NCBI GenBank assembly: GCA_028292485.1
Contig: JAQGMG010000036.1
Location: forward strand, 1-55,741
DNA: 55,741 nt
Origin: Rhodocyclales bacterium
GTDB taxonomy: Bacteria > Pseudomonadota > Gammaproteobacteria > Burkholderiales > Rhodocyclaceae
Direction: 5' to 3'
The position numbers were made by a program, and so were the translations under genes. Below, one piece after another: positions 37,089 through 44,978 of the stretch (its first letter is position 1; the number at the start of each line of letters is the position of its first letter). The notes under the pieces are model-generated. The model was given only the letters and a program-made list of their open reading frames with translations. It made no database searches and was not told the DNA's origin.

Positions 37089-38063
37089 ATGGCAAATCAT
37101 CCAGTTGAGGTTCTGATCCTCACAGGGATACTCGATATTCCCACCGATCGCATATGCCATCTGCTTCGCAAGAATGGAGTCCCTTTTCTCAGAATAAATA
37201 GAGACGCGCTCTCTGATGTAGCGCTGACCGTTGACCCCAAAGCAGCAACAATGATCTGTCGAACCGGAGGCAACACGTGGGAAGTGGGAAGCGCCTTGAA
37301 GTCCGTTTGGTGGAGACAAGCGACCTTTCTTCGAAATACACCTAGCCATGCTTTGTCGACGTCTGAGCAACTTGAGCGCTCGCAATGGAGCGCCTTTATG
37401 CGAGGCATGATGCTTTTCGATGAAGCGGTTTGGATGAACGATCCGGCCGCAACATACAAAGCTGAATCGAAGCCTTATCAGCTTAGGCGTGCAGCCAAGC
37501 TAGGATTCTCCGTGCCAAAAACGATTGTTACGAATGACCCCCACGCCGATATACCTAAACTCGTTGGGCTACGTATTGCCCTGAAAAGTGTAGACACGGT
37601 GCTGCTCCATGACTCATCCCATCAGCATTTTGGTTATACCACTCTGATTGATTGGAGCGAATGTGCGGACGAACACTTCCATCTAGCACCTGCTACGTGT
37701 CAAGCGCCGATAGAACCCAAACTTGATCTCAGGGTGACCGTGTTAGGGGACCGAATTTGGTGTGACGAAATAAGGCTTGATCAAGGTGAAATTGAAGGTG
37801 ATTGGCGCTTACACAGCAAAGACCACCTCCACTTTAATCCTTATGATTTACCACGTGAGGTTGCTAAGCGCTGCGTGCAACTTACTCGAGATCTAGGTCT
37901 GAGATATGGCGCAATCGATCTTGCGTTCTCTAAGGAAACCTATTGGTTTATAGAGATTAATCCGACTGGCGAATGGGGTTGGCTAGACCGCGAAGGTCGA
38001 GGCATATCGGAGGCGATCGCAAATGAACTTTCTAACCCTAGTGGGCGACAGCTCGATGCTTAA
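37089..38063 (+). CDS. ATP-grasp ligase of the graspetide-maturase type (MvdD/PsnB-like)
   Basis: A 324-residue ATP-grasp enzyme. The N-terminal domain (to about 120) holds EVLILTGILDIPTDRICHLL and the RINRDAL strand seen in peptide-maturing members. ATP-binding Lys is in ALKSVDT (about 166). The catalytic core shows KLDLRVTVLGDRIWCDEI, GAIDLAF with Asp 277, and FIEINPTGEWGW with Glu 289 and Asn 291 as Mg ligands. EINPxGxWxW is typical of MvdD, TgnB and PsnB, which form side-chain ester or amide bonds in ribosomal peptides. AGGA precedes the ATG. The adjacent small peptide is the expected substrate. A RimK-like or other carboxylate-amine ligase is the alternative. Confidence 0.85.
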   Translation: MANHPVEVLILTGILDIPTDRICHLLRKNGVPFLRINRDALSDVALTVDPKAATMICRTGGNTWEVGSALKSVWWRQATFLRNTPSHALSTSEQLERSQWSAFMRGMMLFDEAVWMNDPAATYKAESKPYQLRRAAKLGFSVPKTIVTNDPHADIPKLVGLRIALKSVDTVLLHDSSHQHFGYTTLIDWSECADEHFHLAPATCQAPIEPKLDLRVTVLGDRIWCDEIRLDQGEIEGDWRLHSKDHLHFNPYDLPREVAKRCVQLTRDLGLRYGAIDLAFSKETYWFIEINPTGEWGWLDREGRGISEAIANELSNPSGRQLDA

Positions 38064-38880
38064 ATCGCTGTTGCCAGACCCTCTCCATATGCTTTTAGCA
38101 AGTAAAGAACTGCGTAAGCAGTTTGAAGCCTGGGAAACGGATGCGGCATTTGAAGATATCCGCCAGCTGAAATCGGAGACCCTAGAGGGCTATCTACAAA
38201 CAGAGTGGACCCGCTCTAAAGAGCTGGATGAAAAACTTAACAAGATAACTGCCGCCCTCTCTGTCGCAGTCACTGTTGGTGGAGTGCTGTCAAAGACAGT
38301 GTTCGACGGGCTGTTGCCAAGTCCGATGAAGTGGGCCATCACGGGTCTCTTTTTTATCTCTACGGCAGCCTTCTTATGCGGAGCGATGATTGGCTTCAGG
38401 GGGCTACTGCCAAAACCACGCTTTGCGTACGGCGCCCGATATCTACAATTGACCGCAAGCGAAGGACATGAGAAGACGCAGGCCATGCGAGAAGCAGCAT
38501 GCGGTTTTCAGAATGCAAATCTGATCCGTTCGAATGAGGCGTCCGCCGCGATCAGTCTCGTACGCGCCGGGGTAATCACATTTACAGGCGCCATATTTCT
38601 GAGCTTCTTTGCACCGCCTCGCTCCGTAGCCCCGTCAAGGGTTGAGCCAGCCACAATAGACATCTCAACGCCTCCTGCAGTACATAGTAAGACGACCACT
38701 TCCAGCGCACCTCCATCACCAAAGCCTTCCATCTCTTCGGCCAGGTCAGCGACAAGCCTCCCCTCTACCTCTACCTCTACCTCTACCTCTACCTCTACCT
38801 CTACCTCTACCTCTACCTCTACCTCTACCTCTACCTCTACCTCTACCTCTACCTCTACCTCTACCTCTACCAAGCTTTAA
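38023..38880 (+). CDS. Three-TM membrane protein with a Ser-Thr repeat tail
   Basis: A 285-residue protein overlapping the ATP-grasp gene by 41 bases; GGAGG lies nine bases before its ATG. An alternative ATG at 38056 would remove eleven residues. The N-terminal 70 residues are helical and charged. TM helices are at about 75-90, 103-125 and 182-198. The rest is a Pro/Ser/Thr-rich tail that ends in exactly 18 Ser-Thr pairs and KL. The TM layout recalls small two-TM effectors such as SLATT proteins, but no family is certain. Encoded with a RiPP-like precursor and maturase, it may act in export, immunity or display of the peptide. Confidence 0.72.
   Translation: MNFLTLVGDSSMLKSLLPDPLHMLLASKELRKQFEAWETDAAFEDIRQLKSETLEGYLQTEWTRSKELDEKLNKITAALSVAVTVGGVLSKTVFDGLLPSPMKWAITGLFFISTAAFLCGAMIGFRGLLPKPRFAYGARYLQLTASEGHEKTQAMREAACGFQNANLIRSNEASAAISLVRAGVITFTGAIFLSFFAPPRSVAPSRVEPATIDISTPPAVHSKTTTSSAPPSPKPSISSARSATSLPSTSTSTSTSTSTSTSTSTSTSTSTSTSTSTSTSTSTKL
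38764..38871 (+). repeat. Hexanucleotide microsatellite (TCTACC) x 18
   Basis: Eighteen perfect tandem copies of TCTACC, 108 bp, without a single interruption. It lies at the 3' end of the preceding membrane protein gene and encodes (Ser-Thr)18. Because the unit is six bases, gain or loss of copies changes the tail length without shifting frame. Perfect identity implies recent expansion. Confidence 0.97.
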
Positions 38881-38979
38881 GAAGAACATTCGTCGCGCTC
38901 ATCAACGCCGTGGCCTTGACCAATAAGCACACGTGTATCCTTTTAACTCGCTTACCTCCACGTTTCGTCTCGCAAAAAA

Positions 38980-39441
38980 ATGATATCCAGCGACCTTCTT
39001 GCATCTCTAAGTTCCACGGAACTGACACTCGAAGCGACAGCGCTGATGGCGTGGGAAATCGGAGCAGTCAGCAGCATGGACGAGGTCGCACAGTTCATGT
39101 ATCGCGGTGGCCCATGGCCGCCACAAGCCTCTGCACCGGGCTCCCGCCGCATTAAGCTTTCGGAAGACGATCCACGACCAGAGAAGAAGTATTGGGCGAT
39201 GGTCAAAGATGAGCTCACCGTCTTTCTATGCACGAACGACAGGAAGTACAAGGAACTGTGGTCTCGAATCAACGCTCTTGAGAACAAAGGAACAAGTGCC
39301 GTGGTTCTAGTCGTATCCGGCTACTTGGGGGAAAAGTTCGGCCTGCAGGCATCCTTGCTAGCGGGATTCGTGGCCCTCTTCTTCTACGGCATCTTGAAAA
39401 TCGGCAAGGAATCCTATTGCCGAATGGTCGTACCGAAATAA
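38980..39441 (+). CDS. Small membrane protein, unknown
   Basis: A 153-residue protein. The first 100 residues are soluble and charged (VKDELTVFLCTNDRKYKELW), and the C terminus has two closely spaced hydrophobic segments (about 104-116 and 121-141, ending FVALFFYGILKIGKE). No motif is recognised. The ATG has no good ribosome site, so the start is uncertain. It follows the repeat-tailed membrane gene by 99 bases on the same strand. Confidence 0.6.
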   Translation: MISSDLLASLSSTELTLEATALMAWEIGAVSSMDEVAQFMYRGGPWPPQASAPGSRRIKLSEDDPRPEKKYWAMVKDELTVFLCTNDRKYKELWSRINALENKGTSAVVLVVSGYLGEKFGLQASLLAGFVALFFYGILKIGKESYCRMVVPK

Positions 39442-39468
39442 TCCCCTACCTGCAATGCTGCAAGCTGC

Positions 39469-39483
39469 GCCAGCTAAGCTGGC
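39469..39483. other. Short perfect dyad in a gene-poor stretch
   Basis: GCCAGCT-A-AGCTGGC is a 15-bp palindrome 28 bases after the membrane gene's stop, without a T-run. The surrounding 176 bp (39442-39617) hold no supported gene. A GTTAGAC sequence 19 bases further on resembles the end of an integron attC site, but the matching partner is missing. Confidence 0.35.
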
Positions 39484-39617
39484 TGGTCCGCTGATTTCGA
39501 ACGTTAGACATCAAGGGAATTCCTCATGCGCTAGCAAACTTTTCAAGCGAGGCCTTTCCCCAAGACACCTCGCTCGACTAACGCTAATCTTGCCGCCAAT
39601 TGAGAGGGGGATTAACG

Positions 39618-39894
39618 GTGCAGTACCTTACGCCGGACACCGTAAATGCATGGCTGGATATATTGAAGGCCGCACTGCCTACTAGGCTGTGAGCACCTAA
39701 TTGATGTCAGTGAAGACATGCAAACCATCGTCTGTGGAGGAAAGCAAGATTCTTCCATACCGGACCGGGGTGTGTCGTAACACCTAGATGCGAGCTCTCT
39801 CGTTCTCAATCCTGCGCTCACCGCATTGTCGTCAGAGGAAGCACTCGTGGAGTATCTCAATCCCCGACGGGAAGTAACATGCCCTTTCGCATAA
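39618..39894 (+). pseudogene. Decayed small gene with frameshift and nonsense codon
   Basis: A GTG with GAGGGGG upstream opens the segment MQYLTPDTVNAWLDILKAAL, which stops at once at a TGA. One base out of frame the strand continues as CEHLIDVSEDMQTIVCGGKQ to GVS, a TAA, and then HLDASSLVLNPALTALSSEE to a final TAA at 39892-39894 in the same frame. The composition is protein-like throughout, so this is probably a gene of about 90 codons inactivated by a +1 shift and one stop. The family is unknown. Its end overlaps the ribosome site region of the next gene. Confidence 0.45.
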
Positions 39895-39908
39895 GGCGGA
39901 GCTACCAA

Positions 39909-41195
39909 ATGATTTCCAGAGAAGAGCTTTACGAGTTGGTCTGGTCTGTTCCTATGATCAAAGTCGGAGAACGGTTCGGTGTTTCGGGAAGTTACATGGC
40001 ACGAGTTTGCACGATGCTCCGGGTGCCACGACCCGAACGGGGGTATTGGGCTAAGCTCGGTGTAGGTCGGGCGCCTACGCGTACTCCTCTTCCCGAGGCC
40101 CGTCAGGGCGATCAAGTTGTGTGGCTGCAAGATGGCGACCTGCCATTAAGCGCCAGCCTCAAAATCGGGCGGACACACAATGAAACGCGTCAGTCAAAAT
40201 CCATCCGCCCTGCGTCGGGTCTTCACCTCTTGATCGCTGGAGCCAAAGAGCATTTCTTGGCCGGCCGGGACGTGGAAGAAGGCAAACATCTCAAGCCATA
40301 CAAAAAGCTACTGGTTGATGTTACGGCATCAAAGGACGGTATAGACCGAGCCCTAAATCTGGCAAACACATTCTTTAAGGCGCTTGAATCCGCTGGACAC
40401 CGTGTGGTGATAGCCCCCGCTGATCAACGCCATGCCCGTACACACATTGAAGTAAGAGAGTCGATTCCAAAGAAGTCACAGAATGCAGATCTCTATCATT
40501 ATCGGGATCTTTGGGCTCCGGCCCGGCCGACGATCGTATATGTAGACTCGCTCGCCTACGGGTTAGCTGTGATTGAGATGTCCGAAGCGGTACTGGTTCG
40601 CTACGTGAACGGAAAATACGTACGCGACGCGGAGTATGTCGCACCTAAGTCATGGAGGCAGCAAAACGCAACATGGACAACTACTCGTGAGCTTCCTACT
40701 GGTCGTTTGAGAGTATTGATCTACTCACCTTACCCAGGTGTTAACTGGTCCATCGCATTCCAAGAGACACCTGATAAGAGGTTGGAGCAAGAGATCCCCA
40801 ATATCGTGAGGGCAATCGAAGGCTCAACTCACGCCGTACTTCAGATGGTGGACGAAGAGAAACGGCGCGCAGAAGCTCGCCACCAAGAACATCTAACCCA
40901 AATGGAAAAGTGGCAGAGAGACGAAGATCATCGACGCACCGTCGAATCTGTGAACGACAGTAGTAAGCAACTTGGTGAGATTGTTGAAGCATGGCGCCGA
41001 GCAGTAAATTTCGAAAGCTTCTTCCAGGGCGTTCAACATCATGCTCTTGAACACCCCAGCAAAGAGGGGGAGGAAGTCCTCGAGCGACTTAAGATTGCAC
41101 GTGCTCTTATAGGATCTCTAGACCCGCTTGAGCTTTTCCAAAAGTGGAAAGCACCTCGTGATCGGTACACGCCTCTTCCGTTCAGCGACGATTAA
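39909..41195 (+). CDS. Uncharacterised 428-aa protein with N-terminal helix-turn-helix-like motif
   Basis: The start at 39909 has GGAG seven bases upstream and gives MISREELYELVWSVPMIKVG; the frame is open 10 codons further. The N terminus continues FGVSGSYMARVCTMLRVPRP and ERGYWAKLGVG, a pattern I know from an uncharacterised proteobacterial family (R-x-E-L-Y-x-x-V-W ... G-Y-W-A-K) often found among accessory genes. It looks like a winged or homeodomain-like DNA-binding helix pair. The middle is mixed alpha/beta, and about 300-350 is a charged coiled coil (EEKRRAEARHQEHLTQMEKW). No catalytic motif is evident. A transcriptional or DNA-related role is inference. Confidence 0.72.
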   Translation: MISREELYELVWSVPMIKVGERFGVSGSYMARVCTMLRVPRPERGYWAKLGVGRAPTRTPLPEARQGDQVVWLQDGDLPLSASLKIGRTHNETRQSKSIRPASGLHLLIAGAKEHFLAGRDVEEGKHLKPYKKLLVDVTASKDGIDRALNLANTFFKALESAGHRVVIAPADQRHARTHIEVRESIPKKSQNADLYHYRDLWAPARPTIVYVDSLAYGLAVIEMSEAVLVRYVNGKYVRDAEYVAPKSWRQQNATWTTTRELPTGRLRVLIYSPYPGVNWSIAFQETPDKRLEQEIPNIVRAIEGSTHAVLQMVDEEKRRAEARHQEHLTQMEKWQRDEDHRRTVESVNDSSKQLGEIVEAWRRAVNFESFFQGVQHHALEHPSKEGEEVLERLKIARALIGSLDPLELFQKWKAPRDRYTPLPFSDD

Positions 41196-41225
41196 AGTGG
41201 TGTGCGTGCTCATAGCCGTAGGAAT

Positions 41226-41297
41226 ATGTCTTTACTGACAAAGGCGGACATCATCACCAATCAATTGGGCTATCGTGCTTATGACCCCGACAAGTAG
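41226..41297 (+). pseudogene. Possible 5' remnant of a truncated gene
   Basis: An ATG opens 23 codons, MSLLTKADIITNQLGYRAYD to PDK and TAG, with protein-like composition and GGA close before it. It lies in the 256-bp gap at the right island edge. It may be the front of a gene removed by a deletion, or a chance short frame. Confidence 0.22.
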
Positions 41298-41451
41298 GAT
41301 AGTCATAGCTTTTGCCTTACAAACAGAAAAGCTTTTGACCCCAAAGTTCGGCTAGCTTGTTGATTTAACAGCATTACTAAGACGCGCTTTTAGCCTGTCC
41401 TACACCGCACAACTGATGTATGGCTGCCGAACTGGAAACATCGCCAACCAT

Positions 41452-43986
41452 TCATTTTGGTAACTTGAATCCGAGCATTTTCATCGCACCAGCCAGGCCC
41501 TGTCTGGTCTTGCCATAGTCCTCCCACGCGCTGTTTCCCACATCGAGCCGCGTATGGATATTGCTGAGATGCCAGTGCGCTCCGCCGCTCAAAGATGGCA
41601 ACTCTGACCACCTGACCGGAACAGAAATGCCGAGGCCGGGCCGCGAACGCACTGACCATGCAGCGGCCGTCGTGGCGCCAAAACCATTGCGCAGGTAATC
41701 CACGAAAATCTTGCCGATACGGTTGCGTGGACCGCTCTTGGCGACGAAGCGTTGTGGCAGTGTGTTTGCCAGATGCTGGACGATGGCTTCGGAGAAATCC
41801 TTCACTGCATCCCACCCGTGCAATCGCCTGAATGGCACGACGACATGCAGGCCTTTGCCGCCACTTGTCTTGAGAAAGGAAACGAGTCCAAGGTCCTGCA
41901 GAAAGCCGCGCACGAGCTCGGCAGCTTCTTGCAGCATCGGCCAGGTCACACCCTCGCCGGGGTCCAGATCAAATGTCATTCTGTCCGGCTTATCGATGGC
42001 CGACTTCACCGCATTCCATGTGTGGAATTCGACCACATTCATCTGCGCAGCCGACAGCAGTGCTTCGAGCGAAGCCACTTCGATATAGGGAGGATGATCG
42101 GGATCGATCGACTGGTTGAGTTGCTTCACGCCAGGCATCGCGTGCTCGAGATGCTTCTGGAAGAACAACTGACCGCCAATACCGTTCGGTGCCCTGACGA
42201 GGGAGACAGGGCGCCCTTTCAGATGCTCGAGCATCAACGGTGCAATGAGCGCGTAATAGCGGACGAGCTGGATCTTGGTCGCTCCGCTTTCCGGGTCGAT
42301 CACACGTTCCGGATTGCTGACGTGAAAGTCGGCAGGCAACACACTCTGCGGGCCGCCAGGCGAAGAGAGATGCAGCGGCTTTTCGCGAATGATGGCGCTT
42401 GCCTTCTTGTCAGTTCGCAAGCCATGGAAGACGGAATGGCGGATATGTCCCGAGTCCGTCCACTCACCAAAGGACACCTCGGCGATCAAGGTTGGGGTTA
42501 CCCAATGCGCCTTCCTGTCGTTCTCCGTGCGTTTGGCAAACGGGCTGCTTTTTGCCGGTATCGCATCAAGGTGCGCCTTGAGGTCGGTGAGGGTGCGCGT
42601 ATCGAAGCCAGTGCCCACGTTGCCGGCATACGTCAGGACGCCATTGTCGTCATGGACGCCGAGAAGCAATGAGCCTATGCCGGTACGGGTTCCCTGTGGA
42701 TCGGTGTAACCGCAAATGACGAACTCCTGACGATGACTGCATTTGAGTTTGATCCAGTGCGGTGAACGGCTGGGCACATAGGTCGAACTCTTGCGCTTGC
42801 CTATGATGCCTTCGAAGCCGGAGTGGCAAGCCGAAGCAACGAGTGCAGCGGCGGACTGCTCGAAAGCTTCGCTGAAGCGCACGGCCGAGGGACTTCCTTT
42901 TGCAAACATCGCCTCGAGAATGCTTCTGCGTTGCAGGAGCGGCACCGAGCGCAAGTCATGCCCGTCGTAGAACGGCAAATCGAATATGAAATAGACGATG
43001 CCATCAGTACGTGCGCCATCGAAGGCGTTCTGCAGCGCCTGAAAATCTGGAATGCCTTTGTCATCATTGACGATGATCTCGCCATCGAGCCAGCCCGACT
43101 TCAGATTCATCTGCTTGAGTGCCGCAGCAAGGCCCGGCATTTTTGCCGTCCAGTCGAGACCTGTACGAGTGAACAGCTGAACCTTGCCGCGCGCTGCCTT
43201 GCTTTCTTTGCCATCATCGATGCGCGCAAGGATGCGATAGCCGTCGAACTTGATCTCGTAGATCCAGTCGGCGGCATCCGGCGGTGGACCGTCAACCAGC
43301 GTGGCAAGCTGCGGCTTGAGCGTCGCAGGTAACGGGGCTTTCTTCGCCCCTTCCGGCATGCCCTTGGCGGCGCCCCCGCGGGATGACGTTGTTCTGCCTG
43401 TTTTCGCCGCATGGTTTTTCGCTGCCGTTGGCGTTTTCAGTTTCGCGACGCTGTCGGGCAACTCGTCGACAACACTGAATTCACTGGCAGGGCGAACGTA
43501 CTGATCCTGCTCCTTGATCAGCAACCAGGGCTCCTGCTTTTCGCCCTTGCCGCGCATGCGTACGAGCGTCCAGTGCCCCTGCAGCTTGTGGCCGTGCAGT
43601 TCGAATTTCAGCTTTCCTTGCCGGTATCCATCCCGCGGATCGCCGACGGGAATCCACGTACCTTTATCCCATATGACTACTTTGCCCGCACCGTATTGTT
43701 TTTCCGGAATCTGGCCTTCAAAGGTGTTGTACGAGATGGGATGATCCTCGACATGTACCGCCATCCGCTTGTCTTTGGGATCAAAACTCGGACCTTTGGG
43801 TACGGCCCAACTCTTCATCGTGCCGTCGAGTTCCAGGCGAAAATCGTAATGCAGGTGGCTGGCCCAATGTTTCTGTATGACAAACGAGAGCCCCTCCTCG
43901 TTTGCCACGCCGCCTTCAGGCGGCTCGGTCGTAACGGAGAAATTGCGTTTCGCCTTGTAAGTCTTCAATGCATCAGGAGTACTCAT
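41452..43986 (-). CDS. ligD: ATP-dependent DNA ligase D (LigD)
   Basis: An 844-residue three-domain LigD. The N-terminal 3'-phosphoesterase has SFVIQKHWASHLHYDFRLEL and the later EKQYGAGKVVIWDKG. The ligase carries the adenylated Lys in YEIKFDGYRILARI (about residue 246), then WLDGEIIV and the OB domain. The C-terminal primase-polymerase shows RMTFDLDPGEGVTW with the metal Asp residues and FLKTSGGKGLHVVVP. Domain order PE-ligase-polymerase is that of Pseudomonas LigD. It seals double-strand breaks in bacterial NHEJ together with Ku; no ku gene lies in this window. The linker (about 185-220) is Lys/Ala/Thr-rich. The right boundary gene of the accessory island. Confidence 0.96.
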   Translation of the reverse strand: MSTPDALKTYKAKRNFSVTTEPPEGGVANEEGLSFVIQKHWASHLHYDFRLELDGTMKSWAVPKGPSFDPKDKRMAVHVEDHPISYNTFEGQIPEKQYGAGKVVIWDKGTWIPVGDPRDGYRQGKLKFELHGHKLQGHWTLVRMRGKGEKQEPWLLIKEQDQYVRPASEFSVVDELPDSVAKLKTPTAAKNHAAKTGRTTSSRGGAAKGMPEGAKKAPLPATLKPQLATLVDGPPPDAADWIYEIKFDGYRILARIDDGKESKAARGKVQLFTRTGLDWTAKMPGLAAALKQMNLKSGWLDGEIIVNDDKGIPDFQALQNAFDGARTDGIVYFIFDLPFYDGHDLRSVPLLQRRSILEAMFAKGSPSAVRFSEAFEQSAAALVASACHSGFEGIIGKRKSSTYVPSRSPHWIKLKCSHRQEFVICGYTDPQGTRTGIGSLLLGVHDDNGVLTYAGNVGTGFDTRTLTDLKAHLDAIPAKSSPFAKRTENDRKAHWVTPTLIAEVSFGEWTDSGHIRHSVFHGLRTDKKASAIIREKPLHLSSPGGPQSVLPADFHVSNPERVIDPESGATKIQLVRYYALIAPLMLEHLKGRPVSLVRAPNGIGGQLFFQKHLEHAMPGVKQLNQSIDPDHPPYIEVASLEALLSAAQMNVVEFHTWNAVKSAIDKPDRMTFDLDPGEGVTWPMLQEAAELVRGFLQDLGLVSFLKTSGGKGLHVVVPFRRLHGWDAVKDFSEAIVQHLANTLPQRFVAKSGPRNRIGKIFVDYLRNGFGATTAAAWSVRSRPGLGISVPVRWSELPSLSGGAHWHLSNIHTRLDVGNSAWEDYGKTRQGLAGAMKMLGFKLPK

Positions 43987-44090
43987 GAGAATGCCTCGGC
44001 TTCAAAGCGCCAGATCGGGTGTTCCATGAGGTTCCGCAAGAAATATTCCCTTCCCCAGGACAGATGAAAACCAGGCAAGTGTCGCGGCCG

Positions 44091-44121
44091 AAAAAAAAAG
44101 CACCGGAGTCCGGTGCTTTTT
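44091..44121. terminator. Bidirectional-looking terminator, cytochrome genes
   Basis: Nine A residues, then the stem GCACCGGA-G-TCCGGTGC, then TTTTT. On the minus strand it ends the cytochrome c operon 22 bases after its stop codon. Confidence 0.92.
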
Positions 44122-44142
44122 CATCTCTGGCAGAGAAGGTGT

Positions 44143-44475
44143 TTATTTCTTCACTATCAAACCCTGCTGGCTGCCGAAATACGCGGCCAGATCTTCAATA
44201 TCCGCCGGGGTCAGCGCTGCAGCCATCCCCTTCATGATGTCATTCTTGCGCGTACCCTTCTGGTAGGCACGCAGCGAATGAGCAAGGTAGTCCTCGTTCT
44301 GACCCGCCAGACGCGGAAAGGTCGGGACGGCGCTATTGCCGTCCACGCCATGACAGGCAGCGCATGTAACGGATTTGGCCTTGCCGCGCGCGATATCGGC
44401 AGCCTGGGCGGAACTCATCAGCACCAACATGCTGATTACGGGAGTGGTCAGGTATTTGATCATCATTGTGCTCAT
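44143..44475 (-). CDS. Small periplasmic cytochrome c (c4-like monoheme)
   Basis: A 110-residue protein with an N-terminal signal peptide (ISMLVLMSSAQA, cut before ADIARG). The haem site is CAACHG (Cys 38, Cys 41, His 42), and a distal Met ligand is probable in NDIMKGMAAAL. It is about half the length of diheme cytochrome c4 and matches a single c4-like domain. An electron carrier in the periplasm. Its ATG overlaps the stop of the preceding cytochrome gene (ATGA), so the two are translationally coupled. Confidence 0.9.
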   Translation of the reverse strand: MSTMMIKYLTTPVISMLVLMSSAQAADIARGKAKSVTCAACHGVDGNSAVPTFPRLAGQNEDYLAHSLRAYQKGTRKNDIMKGMAAALTPADIEDLAAYFGSQQGLIVKK

Positions 44476-44795
44476 TTCTTTGCGCCGGCATAGTAGGCCG
44501 CAACGTCAGCCATATCCTGCTCGGAAAGCGTGGCGGCAATGCTGTTCATGTCTGCATGCTTGCGATCGCCGGACTTGTAAGCCTGCAATGCGCTGACGAT
44601 GTATGGCGCGTACTGACCGCCGAGTTTGGGCACCTTGTAGGTTTCCGGAAAGGTTGTCTGATAACCAGGAATGCCATGGCACCCGATACACATGGATATC
44701 TTCTTCTTGCCGATCTGGGGGCGCCCCTCAGCTGCCTGTGCAGCGTATGCGCTTAAACCCAGGCTCGCCGCCAGCAGCACAGCCGTGATTTTCAT
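44472..44795 (-). CDS. Small periplasmic cytochrome c, second copy
   Basis: A 107-residue monoheme cytochrome with signal peptide MKITAVLLAASLGLSAYAAQ and haem motif CIGCHG (Cys 36, Cys 39, His 40). Asp-Met in KHADMNSIAATLSEQDMADV supplies the likely sixth ligand. The frame is open upstream to 44873, but the signal peptide shows the start is 44795. It is the first gene of the two-cytochrome operon and is about 30 percent similar in layout to its partner. The two probably pass electrons to a terminal oxidase or peroxidase not in this window. Confidence 0.9.
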   Translation of the reverse strand: MKITAVLLAASLGLSAYAAQAAEGRPQIGKKKISMCIGCHGIPGYQTTFPETYKVPKLGGQYAPYIVSALQAYKSGDRKHADMNSIAATLSEQDMADVAAYYAGAKK

Positions 44796-44978
44796 GATTG
44801 CTTTCAATTGCAATGAGTTGGAATAAGTAAAATGAGAGTTGGAACTAAAACGGGTTGAAATCGCGATCCGCAAGACTCGGGCAGCATTGCGCGAAAAGTG
44901 GCGATTTTACAGGGCTTGCGGCTGATATCAAACCCCAAACGGCCAACACCTTGTCGCTTCGCCTTGCCTGAGTCTTTC

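Noticed and set aside
38508-38873. Minus-strand frame encoding a Val-Glu repeat
   Set aside because: This is only the reverse reading of the TCTACC repeat and the membrane protein gene.
39442-39620. Possible integron attC site (GTTAGAC after a palindrome)
   Set aside because: The matching RYYYAAC at the other end is absent and no integrase or other attC-like sites are seen, so a cassette array is not supported.
39612-40130. Minus-strand 172-codon open frame opposite the decayed gene and the 428-aa gene
   Set aside because: It is antisense to the start of a well-supported gene, has a Ser/Arg/Pro-rich shadow-like composition and no ribosome site.
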